A stretch of DNA of 64,000 bases from a virus: IMG/VR virus record IMGVR_UViG_3300024346_000017, positions 1 to 64,000 of that record; one strand, written 5' to 3'. The stretch's first letter is position 1; each line of letters starts with the position of its first letter. The position numbers and the translations under genes were made by a program. Below the pieces are notes generated by a model, which worked only from the letters and a program-made list of their open reading frames with translations, was not told the DNA's origin and did not search any database. Of the stretch, positions 55,581 to 64,000 are shown in pieces.

Positions 55581-56251
55581 AACCATCAAACGACTGGGGC
55601 AATAATGCTCCTATATCTATAACCCCCTCTGGCTTTTTTGGAAACTCTTCTTCCAATATTATAGAAATTAAAGACTTCCTTTCTTTGGCGGAAAGAGAAA
55701 GACTTATGGACTTTGCTTTAAACAATAAAATTTGGGATATAACAGAAACTCATCGTGATGCAGACGGACTAGTTTTATATGATCATAAAATTTGGGAAGA
55801 CAGAGTATGTACTTATAACTCTCTTATGGCATCCGATCCAGGCATACTTGAGCTTATCTACAGTATGATCGATAGATTAAAAATAGAAGTAGATGCATTT
55901 TTTAGTGTAGATGCAAAAGAAACTGGTCCAGCAATTGTTCGTTGGCCTGTTGGCGCAAGACAAGAACCCCATGCAGATAAAGAATTTCATGCTGGTCCAG
56001 AAAAAGGAAGGGCTAACGATTTCCCATGGTATGATTTAGCTGGATTATTTTATTTTAACGATGACTATGAAGGAGGAGAACTTTATTTCCCTCAGCATGG
56101 CATTGAGTTTAAACCAGTTGCAGGAGCAGCATATTTTTTCCCAGGCGATATGAATTATACGCATGGAGTCCGCCCAGTAAAGTCTGGGAATAGGTTTACA
56201 TCACCATTTTTTTGGACTATAAAAAAACATACAGGAGAAAAACAGCCATGA
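55577..56251 (+). CDS. 2OG/Fe(II) dioxygenase, island gene 2
   Basis: 224 residues. His132 and Asp134 in QEPHADKEF, FYFNDDYEGGELYFPQHG, distal His about 196 in YTHGVRP, Arg about 206. GGAGGAAG RBS. Closest in plan to prolyl hydroxylases. Confidence 0.88.
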   Translation: MKPSNDWGNNAPISITPSGFFGNSSSNIIEIKDFLSLAERERLMDFALNNKIWDITETHRDADGLVLYDHKIWEDRVCTYNSLMASDPGILELIYSMIDRLKIEVDAFFSVDAKETGPAIVRWPVGARQEPHADKEFHAGPEKGRANDFPWYDLAGLFYFNDDYEGGELYFPQHGIEFKPVAGAAYFFPGDMNYTHGVRPVKSGNRFTSPFFWTIKKHTGEKQP

Positions 56252-57066
56252 GTAAATTAGAATATGTAGAGCTTTATCCAAAAGTAGATATCTATAGAAA
56301 TGTTTTAAAAGACCCAAACCAGCTATATGCAGTAATGAATGAATCTGAAAAGACATCAGAAGGAAAGTACTTTTTAAAAACATGGGATCCGTGGGCGCAC
56401 TTTGGAACATACACACAAAAAAAGGACCCAAGAGAAGTTTCTGCTGAAATTCAAAAAGAAGAGATGTTTATTAAAGAAAAACAATTTGTTGAAGAAGTTG
56501 AAGAAGCTTACAACAAGGTTGTATTAGATTATGTAGAAAGACACGGCATTGATTTGCCAGACGGATGGCATTTTAGTGGTTGCTCCTATTCAAAATATCA
56601 CGCAAACATTGATACGCTAAATAATAGCATGACAATGCAATATCATACAGACCATATAACCTCTCAAAAAGATATGCCTGGAGATAAGTTTTCTATAACA
56701 TGTACCATGTACATTAATGATGATTATGAAGGCGGAGACATTGAGTTTTATGTTGATGGAAATCTTATTAATCACAAGCCTCAAGCAGGAGACATTTTGG
56801 TTTTTCCATCTACAGAGCCATATTTTCATGGAGTAAAAACAATTAACACTAATGAAAAATTCTTTGTCAGAAACTTTATTATGACTCCACACAATGGCAC
56901 AGAAGAATGGCTTGCGAATCAAAGAAAATTTGGTGCTTACAGATGGGCAAAAATGGAACAAGAAAGAATAGACCACGACGATAAAAGAAATATGGTTTAT
57001 TTTGCAGACGGCAAGCCTATATCATACGAAGACTATATGAGCACAAACAAGGGCAAAGGTAAATAA
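56248..57066 (+). CDS. 2OG/Fe(II) dioxygenase, island gene 3
   Basis: ATG 56248 follows AGGAG; 272 aa. His133 and Asp135 in QYHTDHIT, TMYINDDYEGGDIEFYVDG, distal His about 194 in YFHGVKT, Lys about 204. N- and C-terminal helical extensions. Confidence 0.87.
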   Translation: MSKLEYVELYPKVDIYRNVLKDPNQLYAVMNESEKTSEGKYFLKTWDPWAHFGTYTQKKDPREVSAEIQKEEMFIKEKQFVEEVEEAYNKVVLDYVERHGIDLPDGWHFSGCSYSKYHANIDTLNNSMTMQYHTDHITSQKDMPGDKFSITCTMYINDDYEGGDIEFYVDGNLINHKPQAGDILVFPSTEPYFHGVKTINTNEKFFVRNFIMTPHNGTEEWLANQRKFGAYRWAKMEQERIDHDDKRNMVYFADGKPISYEDYMSTNKGKGK

Positions 57067-57067
57067 C

Positions 57068-57820
57068 ATGGAAAGAAATATGATTATAACTAGACACAAG
57101 CCAGATATCGTACAGTATGATAATTTTTTAACTCCAGATGAGTGTAAATCTATCATAGATGTTTTGGCCATCAAAATGGAAAAGGATCAACTTAGATGGA
57201 TGCCAATTTCATTTTATGAATCATATTCATCTGGAACCCCAGAGCTAAATGATCCAGATACAATTGCTTCTGGTCTTCCAGGAGATTTTTTTCAAGACTT
57301 AAGACAGAGAGTTATAAACGCAACTGCAGATATGGCTGGTAAATCTCCAGAACAAATGTCTCAAATAAGCTGGCACTCTCAAAGATGGGCACCAGGAGCA
57401 TTTGCAAATATGCATTCTGATAACACATCTAATGATGGTGTATCTGGTGCATTTACTAGAAGCAGATATGCAACATTCCTTTATTTAAATGACGACTTTG
57501 AAGATGGTGTTTTAAACTTTAAACATGGGCTTACAATTGTTCCTAAGACGGGAACCCTTGTAACTTTTGCTGGAGGATTTGATAACATGCATGAGGTTAC
57601 AACTGTCAAAAAGTCTATTCGATATACCCTTGGTTCATTTTGGGACGATAGAGAAGAAAGCGATTATCCGCAAGAAGTAAGAGATGCTTGGGCGGAAGAG
57701 CTTGCAAAAGTCAGAGCAATTCAAAAAGATGAGGCAGCAGAATGGGAAGATTATAGAAAAAGAGGAGTAAGAATAACTCCACGAGGAGAACAATACCCAG
57801 CTTCTGAAGTGGAAGGCTAA
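57068..57820 (+). CDS. 2OG/Fe(II) dioxygenase, island gene 4
   Basis: 250 residues. His116 and Asp118 in NMHSDNTS, FLYLNDDFEDGVLNF, distal His about 175 in NMHEVTT, Arg about 185. The GG of the usual EGG motif is DG here. C-terminal helix rich in Glu/Arg. Confidence 0.86.
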   Translation: MERNMIITRHKPDIVQYDNFLTPDECKSIIDVLAIKMEKDQLRWMPISFYESYSSGTPELNDPDTIASGLPGDFFQDLRQRVINATADMAGKSPEQMSQISWHSQRWAPGAFANMHSDNTSNDGVSGAFTRSRYATFLYLNDDFEDGVLNFKHGLTIVPKTGTLVTFAGGFDNMHEVTTVKKSIRYTLGSFWDDREESDYPQEVRDAWAEELAKVRAIQKDEAAEWEDYRKRGVRITPRGEQYPASEVEG

Positions 57821-57821
57821 T

Positions 57822-58472
57822 ATGCAAAACGATGTTGATTTTAAACAATTTACAATGTTTAACGTACACGCACTAGACCCAAATATTTGGTATTGGGAAA
57901 ATGTTCTTAGCTATCCAAAAGAATTAAATAGCTTTATAGAAGAAATAGATTCTATTCCAGAATCATATTCAAGAATTTCAAAATGGGAAAACTGGTCTGC
58001 AAGTAATGATGAGTCTTTAATTTATGGCGCAACAAAAAATATATTTAGATCTAAGCTAAAAGAAACTACTGGCTCTGACGCAGTTGATAAAAAAACATTG
58101 TACATTGCAAACAGCTTTATCATGGCAGCTGAAATGTGCTCAGATAGGTATTTTGCGAGTCACGGATTAGATAAAAATAATTACAATTTAGAAATAAATC
58201 AAATTCCAATTAAAAAATGGAATCAAGGACAATCAATGGGCCCACACTTTGATGGTCAAGATGGAAATAAAGACTTAGCCTTCTCTCTTGTAACTTATAT
58301 AAATGACGACTACGAAGGTGGAGAAATTCATTTTCCAAATCAAAATGTTACGTTAAAGCCAGCAGCTGGAAGCTTAATAATGTTTCCATCTCAAGAGCCA
58401 TATATCCACGAAGTAAAACCTATTATTTCTGGAACAAGATACATGAGTCCAGCACACGTATATATTAAATAG
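57822..58472 (+). CDS. 2OG/Fe(II) dioxygenase, island gene 5
   Basis: 216 residues. His142 and Asp144 in GPHFDGQD, TYINDDYEGGEIHFPNQN, distal His about 196 in YIHEVKP, Arg about 206. Ends just before the collagen-like gene's promoter. Confidence 0.88.
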   Translation: MQNDVDFKQFTMFNVHALDPNIWYWENVLSYPKELNSFIEEIDSIPESYSRISKWENWSASNDESLIYGATKNIFRSKLKETTGSDAVDKKTLYIANSFIMAAEMCSDRYFASHGLDKNNYNLEINQIPIKKWNQGQSMGPHFDGQDGNKDLAFSLVTYINDDYEGGEIHFPNQNVTLKPAAGSLIMFPSQEPYIHEVKPIISGTRYMSPAHVYIK

Positions 58473-58492
58473 ATAGGTGGTATAATAAAAAA

Positions 58493-59605
58493 ATGAGCAC
58501 AACAGGCAAGGGCTTTAGATACCCAGTATACACAGACACCCCAGACGTACCCAGAGACCTCGGATACCTTGCTGCTGACGTAGATGCCTACCTAGATGCT
58601 CATCCAGGCCCACAAGGGCCTTCAGGAACCCTATCAGTAGGCTCTGTAACTACAGTTAGCGCTTCTACTCCAGCATCTGTTGTTAATGTTGGAACAGCAT
58701 CAGCAGCTATATTAAATCTAACTTTACCAAGAGGTATTGATGGAATTATTGGTGGTCCAGGCCCTTCTAATGTATTAAGCATTGGAACAGTAGAGCAAGG
58801 CGGATCTGCCTCAGCAACAATTACTGGCACATCACCAACACAGACATTAAATTTAGTTTTGCCACAAGGGCCCGCTGGCCCAACTGGACCGCAGGGGCCG
58901 CAGGGCCCAACTACTTTAGCAGTAGGAACTACCACCACTAGTTTGCCTGGAACAAATGCATCAGTAACAAATACTGGAACTTCAACAGCAGCAGTATTTG
59001 CATTTACAATTCCAAGAGGCGCAACTGGAGCAACTGGAGCAACAGGCCCGCAAGGAATTCCTGGATCAAGCGCAACAATAGATCCAGTACCAACTACAAT
59101 ATCTTTAAATATCCCAACTACGGCAGGGTATGGAGTAAATTCAAACTGGTACCCACTTGCAAATAATTTATACTCTATTGGACAACCAATCGATGCTCCA
59201 TCAGGAGTAACTTCAAATAGATTTTGGAAAACAATATATTCTAATACTGGAACAATAAATACATCTGATCAAAGATTAAAAACAGATGTTATTAATTCTG
59301 CTCTAGGACTTGATTTTATAAATAATTTAAATCCAGTAAGCTATAAGTTTATTGAAGGCGGAAAAGAAGTCGTTGATGGAGATTTAGTTTCTATACCTGG
59401 ATCAAGAACGCATTACGGACTTATTGCACAAGAAGTAAAAGAGGTTTTAGATGCATCTGGCGTAGAAGATTTTGCTGGATGGGTTAAGATGGATGTATCA
59501 CAAGAAGATTCTATGCAAGGCCTAAGATACGATCAATTCATTGCACCACTTATTAAAGCAGTACAAGAGCTTACAGCGAGAGTTAAAGCCCTAGAAGAGA
59601 TTTAA
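58493..59605 (+). CDS. Collagen-like tail protein with S74 intramolecular chaperone, 370 aa
   Basis: Three repeats of about 40 beta-rich residues alternate with collagen-like stretches (GPQGPSG, LPQGPAGPTGPQGPQGPT, RGATGATGATGPQG). The C terminus is a Peptidase_S74 domain: TSDQRLKTDV (cleavage Ser), YGLIAQEV and LRYDQFIAPLIKAVQEL, which trimerises fibres and then self-cleaves. TATAAT (58481-58486) ends six bases before the ATG. Confidence 0.92.
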   Translation: MSTTGKGFRYPVYTDTPDVPRDLGYLAADVDAYLDAHPGPQGPSGTLSVGSVTTVSASTPASVVNVGTASAAILNLTLPRGIDGIIGGPGPSNVLSIGTVEQGGSASATITGTSPTQTLNLVLPQGPAGPTGPQGPQGPTTLAVGTTTTSLPGTNASVTNTGTSTAAVFAFTIPRGATGATGATGPQGIPGSSATIDPVPTTISLNIPTTAGYGVNSNWYPLANNLYSIGQPIDAPSGVTSNRFWKTIYSNTGTINTSDQRLKTDVINSALGLDFINNLNPVSYKFIEGGKEVVDGDLVSIPGSRTHYGLIAQEVKEVLDASGVEDFAGWVKMDVSQEDSMQGLRYDQFIAPLIKAVQELTARVKALEEI

Positions 59606-59608
59606 GAC

Positions 59609-61411
59609 ATGTCATATAAATATACTGTCTTAAAAGATAACCCAGTTGCATTTTTCTTATTGGATGAAGTTCGTTCTGGCGAAGCTGGTGTATACAGTAA
59701 TTTAACTACATTATATCCAACATATCAAGCTTTAAAAGATAACGGTGTTTCATATGCCGCAGTAAGCGGGCTGCCAATAATTGATTACACTGGAAACTCC
59801 ATGGAGGGGTATGCAATTAATACTTCAGCCATGGAAGTTCTTCCTATTATTGGGGCGGGGGTAAGAGGAACAGAGATAAATGAAGATGCACAGATAAGCC
59901 TAAAAGCCCTAGGACTTGGTATGAATAGAAATCCAGACGGTCCATTCGCATTTGAAATATGGTTTAGTCCAGCTAAAGATGACAACTCAGAATATCTTAT
60001 TATGGGAGATGCAGAAAATTCAATTGGCCTATTCTATAAAAATGAAAACATTATTTTTAAATGTAGTCCAACACAGATGGTTTGGCATAAGATTACAAAA
60101 AATAAAGCCATGCATGTTGTAGGTATGTTTTCTAAAGATACAATTTCACTTTATGTTGATGGCAAAATTGTTTCTGAAAGTCCAGTTGCCGATAGCTTTA
60201 AATTTAATAATACAAGCTTAAACCTATCCTTGGGACCAGCCAACGCAGGCAAAAAATTTATTGTTGATTCAGCAGCAATTTATGCCTATGAGCTAGAAGA
60301 AGCAAAAATATTAAATCATTATCTGTCTGGATACAAAGAGACAAAGTACTCACAAATTGTTTATTCAAATAATGGAATTCTTTTTTCATTAAACTCGGCC
60401 TCAGTAAGACCAGACATTTCATATAGGTATCCTGGAATAAAAGCACTAGAAGAGCTTGCCTCTGGAGATGCCTATTATAATTCAGAGTATAGCAGAATTG
60501 AGTTTGAAGAAACAGATGCCGTGGAAACAAAAACATTTTCTTTTCAAGAAAGATTGTATGTATCAAATCCAGAAGATATTGTTTCTTCTAGAATTTGCTA
60601 TGGGCAGGATGTAGACAATATTGTGGTTGAAATACAAATCCCAAATCAGCCATGGGTAGTTTGCAAAAATAATTCTCCAATGCCATACTACAACAAAAAC
60701 CAGAACTCAGGAAGCCCAATATTAGATATAAGGGTAACAATGACGACACAGGATTCATCCTTCGACCTACCTTACTTTGATAAGCTAGAAATTGATATGT
60801 ATTCAAATAAAGATTTTTATGCAGATAATTCTGGATCAAAAATATACTCAGCATACGACTATGAAGTAGGACAATATAATTACCCAGTAAGAATGCAAAA
60901 TAAATACAACGGACTTTCAATGTATTCTGGCCATGGGTTTTCTGTAGATCTTTCTATTCAGCCAAGAACAATAGAGATGTTTTTTACTCCAAGGGGTGGA
61001 CAAAATGTATTATTTTCTTCAGCATCCTCATCAATTAAATGGGCGGCAAACGGAGTAATAACAAAAGCTGGCATTTCTGCTATATACGTAAATGGTATAA
61101 ATAGGACATCAGAGACTAATGTATCCACATTCTTGCTAAATGATGTTGCCCACCATATTGTAATTGTATTAAGTCAGTCAGCCCTAAATATTAAGTTTAA
61201 TCAAAATCAATTAGATACGGAGTATGGAACTTCAAATCTATACAATAATATAGCTTTTTATGAGAAGGCATTTACCTCCGCAGAAGCAATAAATAACTAC
61301 AGGCTCTACTGCTCAGATAACTCAAAGGTTGTTACTGACCCAGGAGTGACTATATCTGAAAGTGCCCAAGGTCAGGACGGAACCTCATACTTCATAAGGT
61401 TATTTGACTAG
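59609..61411 (+). CDS. LamG/concanavalin-like virion protein, 600 aa
   Basis: Two laminin-G-like domains: the first has FAFEIWFSP...MHVVGMFSKDTISLYVDGKIV, the second RTIEMFFTPRGGQ...VAHHIVIVLSQSALNIKF. Between them a beta region. Such proteins are virion adhesins binding glycans. Three bases after the S74 gene. Confidence 0.82.
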   Translation: MSYKYTVLKDNPVAFFLLDEVRSGEAGVYSNLTTLYPTYQALKDNGVSYAAVSGLPIIDYTGNSMEGYAINTSAMEVLPIIGAGVRGTEINEDAQISLKALGLGMNRNPDGPFAFEIWFSPAKDDNSEYLIMGDAENSIGLFYKNENIIFKCSPTQMVWHKITKNKAMHVVGMFSKDTISLYVDGKIVSESPVADSFKFNNTSLNLSLGPANAGKKFIVDSAAIYAYELEEAKILNHYLSGYKETKYSQIVYSNNGILFSLNSASVRPDISYRYPGIKALEELASGDAYYNSEYSRIEFEETDAVETKTFSFQERLYVSNPEDIVSSRICYGQDVDNIVVEIQIPNQPWVVCKNNSPMPYYNKNQNSGSPILDIRVTMTTQDSSFDLPYFDKLEIDMYSNKDFYADNSGSKIYSAYDYEVGQYNYPVRMQNKYNGLSMYSGHGFSVDLSIQPRTIEMFFTPRGGQNVLFSSASSSIKWAANGVITKAGISAIYVNGINRTSETNVSTFLLNDVAHHIVIVLSQSALNIKFNQNQLDTEYGTSNLYNNIAFYEKAFTSAEAINNYRLYCSDNSKVVTDPGVTISESAQGQDGTSYFIRLFD

Positions 61412-61496
61412 TAGGTTGCACAATTTTTAAAAAAAGTGCATTGTCGTGGTATCAAGGCTGGACTTTTGCTAAGAATAATGATAAACTGTTTTACAT

Positions 61497-61835
61497 ATGG
61501 AAATATTAAACCAAAAAAGCGAAGTTGTTGAAGAAACACGCCTAGGCATATACGTATGGGAAATGCCAGATGGGCGATGGATCGGAGACGATGATGGCAA
61601 TTTTCTTTCAATAACATCTGTAAAAGGAAATAGATCTAGAATGAACGTTCTAGCTGATGCCGTAAGACACTATGGAATATATGAAGGAAAACCAAAGTTT
61701 CTGTCTGGAAGAAGAAAGATTGATGACGAAGAGTTTGAGTATCAAAACCAAAGACTTAAATGGGGACTTACACCAGACCCTCTTGATATCGGAGAATATA
61801 AAGACCAGGTTTTACGAGGGGGATCAGTAACATGA
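61497..61835 (+). CDS. Hypothetical head-region protein, 112 aa
   Basis: GIYVWEMPDGRWIGDDDGNFLSI resembles small proteins upstream of portal in related phages. TAAACT lies nine bases before the ATG. Four-base overlap with portal. Confidence 0.65.
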   Translation: MEILNQKSEVVEETRLGIYVWEMPDGRWIGDDDGNFLSITSVKGNRSRMNVLADAVRHYGIYEGKPKFLSGRRKIDDEEFEYQNQRLKWGLTPDPLDIGEYKDQVLRGGSVT

Positions 61836-63415
61836 CACAATTTTTAGAAGACGGAACAGAAGATACATACGAGGTATCTGTTAAAAATAGCTCAGATCTA
61901 TTTTCATTTAAAAAAGAAAAAGAGCACACAGACCCATTTGGTATTGGTATAGATGACCTTAAAAAAGTAAGAGGTCTAGGAACAAACTTTAAAAGAAAAG
62001 TAAACAGAGACTTTGCAAAATCATTTACTGGTAAAGATGGTTCTGGAACACAACAGAATCTATTGCAATCTGCGGTTACTGGATATGCAATGTTTGACCT
62101 TGTTCAGCCAGTATATAACCTAGAATACCTATCTCAAATCTATGAGGTTTCAACTTACAACTACGCTGCTATCAATGCAAAAGTTGCAAACATTGTCGGT
62201 CTTGGATATTCCTTTATGGAAACAAGAAAGACAAACGATGCCCTTGATGCAATATCAGATGATAAGCAATTAGACAGAGCACGTAGAAAGCTAAATAAAT
62301 TAAAGCAGGATTTACAAGACTGGCTAGATGCAACGAACGATGAAGATACTTTTACAGAGACTCTTATAAAGGTATATACAGACTTAGAGGCAACAGGCAA
62401 CGGATATATTGAAATTGGAAGAACTACAGGCGGAGACATTGGGTATATAGGACACATCCCAGCTAAGACAATGCGTGTTAGAAGACTAAGAGATGGCTTT
62501 ATGCAATTGCTTTACGGCAAGGCTGTTTTCTTTAGAAACTTTGGAGATTCAGAAACCGTAAACCCAATTGGAGAATCAGAAGATAGACCAAATGAGATTA
62601 TTCATTTGAAGAAGTATACTCCAATGAATAACTATTACGGTATCCCAGATATTGTTGCAGCTCAAATGTCATTGGCTGGAAACGAATTTGCTGGAAGATA
62701 TAACCTAGATTACTTTGAAAACAAGGCGGTCCCAAGATATATTATTACAGTAAAGGGAGCAAAGCTTTCACCAGAGTCAGAAAGAAAATTGCTTGAATTT
62801 TTCCAGGTTGGATTAAAAGGCAAAAACCACAGATCCCTTTATATACCTTTGCCAGCAGACACACAGGATAATAAAGTTGAATTTAAAATGGAGCCAGTCG
62901 AGGCTGGAGCACAAGAGTCATCATTTAATATTTACAGACAGTCAAATAGAGACGAAATATTGCTTGCCCACAGAGTCCCAATTAATAAAATTGGTGTTCC
63001 AGAGGGAGTATCTTTGGCAAATGCCAGAGACGCAGACAAAACATTTAAAGAGCAGGTTTGTCGTCCAGCACAAATGAGATTAGAGAAAAGAATTAATTCA
63101 ATTATTGAAGAAAAGACTGACGCTCTAAAAATTAAATTTGAAGAGCTTACTCTTACAGATGAAGATACTCAATCTCAAATAGATGAAAGATATCTTAGAA
63201 TGCAGGTAATTACCCCTAATGAAGTTAGAATTAGAAAGGGATTAATTCCAGTAGATGGCGGAGACGAAATGGTTGAATTAAAACCTCAGCAAGCCGCTGA
63301 CCAAAAGGCTACAGCTGGAAAAACTAGAGCCAGGGATTCTGAAAGATCTGCTGCGTCATCGGATAAAGTCGGAGAAGGCAGAAATGCTAAAGGCGACGGA
63401 AGCCGAGTCGACTAA
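61832..63415 (+). CDS. Portal protein, 527 aa
   Basis: Typical portal features: VYNLEYLSQIYEVSTYNYAAINAK, a helical stem, GIPDIVAAQMSL, AHRVPINKIGVPEGVSLANARDADKTF, and a C-terminal basic/Ser tail. Forms the dodecameric DNA gate at one head vertex. No terminase is seen to its left, so packaging genes lie elsewhere. Confidence 0.88.
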   Translation: MTQFLEDGTEDTYEVSVKNSSDLFSFKKEKEHTDPFGIGIDDLKKVRGLGTNFKRKVNRDFAKSFTGKDGSGTQQNLLQSAVTGYAMFDLVQPVYNLEYLSQIYEVSTYNYAAINAKVANIVGLGYSFMETRKTNDALDAISDDKQLDRARRKLNKLKQDLQDWLDATNDEDTFTETLIKVYTDLEATGNGYIEIGRTTGGDIGYIGHIPAKTMRVRRLRDGFMQLLYGKAVFFRNFGDSETVNPIGESEDRPNEIIHLKKYTPMNNYYGIPDIVAAQMSLAGNEFAGRYNLDYFENKAVPRYIITVKGAKLSPESERKLLEFFQVGLKGKNHRSLYIPLPADTQDNKVEFKMEPVEAGAQESSFNIYRQSNRDEILLAHRVPINKIGVPEGVSLANARDADKTFKEQVCRPAQMRLEKRINSIIEEKTDALKIKFEELTLTDEDTQSQIDERYLRMQVITPNEVRIRKGLIPVDGGDEMVELKPQQAADQKATAGKTRARDSERSAASSDKVGEGRNAKGDGSRVD

Positions 63416-63468
63416 ATCTAATCAACTACGATTTGCCTTTTTATATGTATAAGTATAAAATTAAGCAT

Positions 63469-64000
63469 ATGAACATAGAAAAAAGCCAGTGGTCCTCTGA
63501 CGGCCAAAACCTTCATTTATCTGTTCCATTTACAAAAGTAAACAGAGAGAATAGAACCGTGTCTGGATTTGCTACATTAGATAATGTGGATCAAACAGGA
63601 GACGTTGTTACTGCTGAAGCAAGCCTAAAAGCATTCGAAGCTTTTAGAGGAAACTTAAGAGAGATGCATCAGCCAATGGCAGTAGGTAAGGTTGTATCAT
63701 TTAAGCCAGAGACATACTATGATCAGAAGTCAAAAGAATTTTACAATGGAGTTTATGTTACTTCATATATTTCAAAGGGCGCACAAGATACTTGGGAGAA
63801 AGTTCTTGACGGAACACTTTCAGGTTTTTCAATCGGCGGAAAGATTAAAGAGTCAGACAACGAAATGAATAAGTCAACAGGAGAGACTGTAAGATTTATT
63901 AAGGATTATGACCTAGTAGAACTTTCAATTGTAGATTCACCAGCTAACGAAATGTGTAATATAATTTCAATTGAAAAAGCAAATGGTCAGCTTATTTTTA
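63469..64000 (+). CDS. Prohead maturation protease (3' partial)
   Basis: 177 residues visible. GFATLDNVDQTGDVV, catalytic His in LREMHQPMAVGKV, Ser in LSGFSIGGKI and LVELSIVDSPANEM are S78/XkdF-like prohead protease motifs. TATAAA lies nine bases before the ATG. Truncated by the window; major capsid should follow. Confidence 0.9.
   Translation, partial: MNIEKSQWSSDGQNLHLSVPFTKVNRENRTVSGFATLDNVDQTGDVVTAEASLKAFEAFRGNLREMHQPMAVGKVVSFKPETYYDQKSKEFYNGVYVTSYISKGAQDTWEKVLDGTLSGFSIGGKIKESDNEMNKSTGETVRFIKDYDLVELSIVDSPANEMCNIISIEKANGQLIF

Overview
This window is a contiguous piece of the genome of a double-stranded DNA tailed phage. It contains a portal protein, the start of a prohead protease, a long set of tail-fibre genes, a lytic transglycosylase, holin-like membrane proteins, nucleotide-metabolism enzymes and six tRNA genes. 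The likely host is a low-GC actinobacterium, for example one of the small freshwater lineages. The signs are a WhiB-type Fe-S regulator, a mini Lsr2-like protein, many leaderless mRNAs, an AhpC/AhpD pair close to the mycobacterial one, and a luciferase-like monooxygenase. The host is inferred, not shown. Neither genome end is in the window.

Layout. (1) 1-21596, plus strand: a repeat-rich protein and two small holin-like membrane proteins, then many tiny (30-110 aa) mostly Cys-rich proteins. With them are auxiliary metabolic genes: a proteasome-like Ntn hydrolase, secreted subtilase, thioredoxin, luciferase-like monooxygenase, sulfotransferase, several 2-oxoglutarate/Fe(II) (2OG) dioxygenases, AhpC, AhpD, HAD phosphatase, dNMP kinase and glutathione peroxidase. 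tRNAs for Leu, Asn, Lys and Arg are interspersed. (2) 21597-22116: a non-coding, AT-rich convergent junction with phased repeats and a palindrome of DnaA-box-like halves. (3) 22117-32834, minus strand: about 30 small, tightly overlapping genes that look like an early/host-takeover region, with DUF932, a YubB-like protein, a mini Lsr2 and tRNA-Asp. They share an unusual promoter class, TGTCAG-N10-TANNNT, and CRP-like palindromes upstream. (4) 33106-36159, plus: two sulfotransferases, a cupin-type dioxygenase, tRNA-Ile and an SGNH-like protein. A near-perfect ParB parS site lies just beyond. (5) 36367-38706, minus: a dioxygenase, small proteins and a secreted lytic transglycosylase. (6) 39011-64000, plus: B12-dependent ribonucleotide reductase, an EF-hand holin-like protein, tail-fibre genes, an island of five 2OG dioxygenases plus a DUF6065 protein, more fibre genes (collagen-like with an S74 chaperone, LamG-like), then portal and protease.

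The most distinctive trait is the number of 2OG/Fe(II) dioxygenases: 13 genes, one with two catalytic domains. Five form an island between a protein ending in proline-rich FAPP repeats and a protein with collagen-like Gly-Pro-X stretches. I propose, as inference only, that some of these enzymes hydroxylate the phage's own fibre proteins. Three sulfotransferases could add further modification, and the thioredoxin/AhpC/AhpD/GPx set could limit peroxide damage. The second notable system is regulatory: most minus-strand operons in region 3 use one non-canonical promoter architecture, often with a TGTGA-N6-TCACA palindrome about 63-85 bp upstream of the predicted start.
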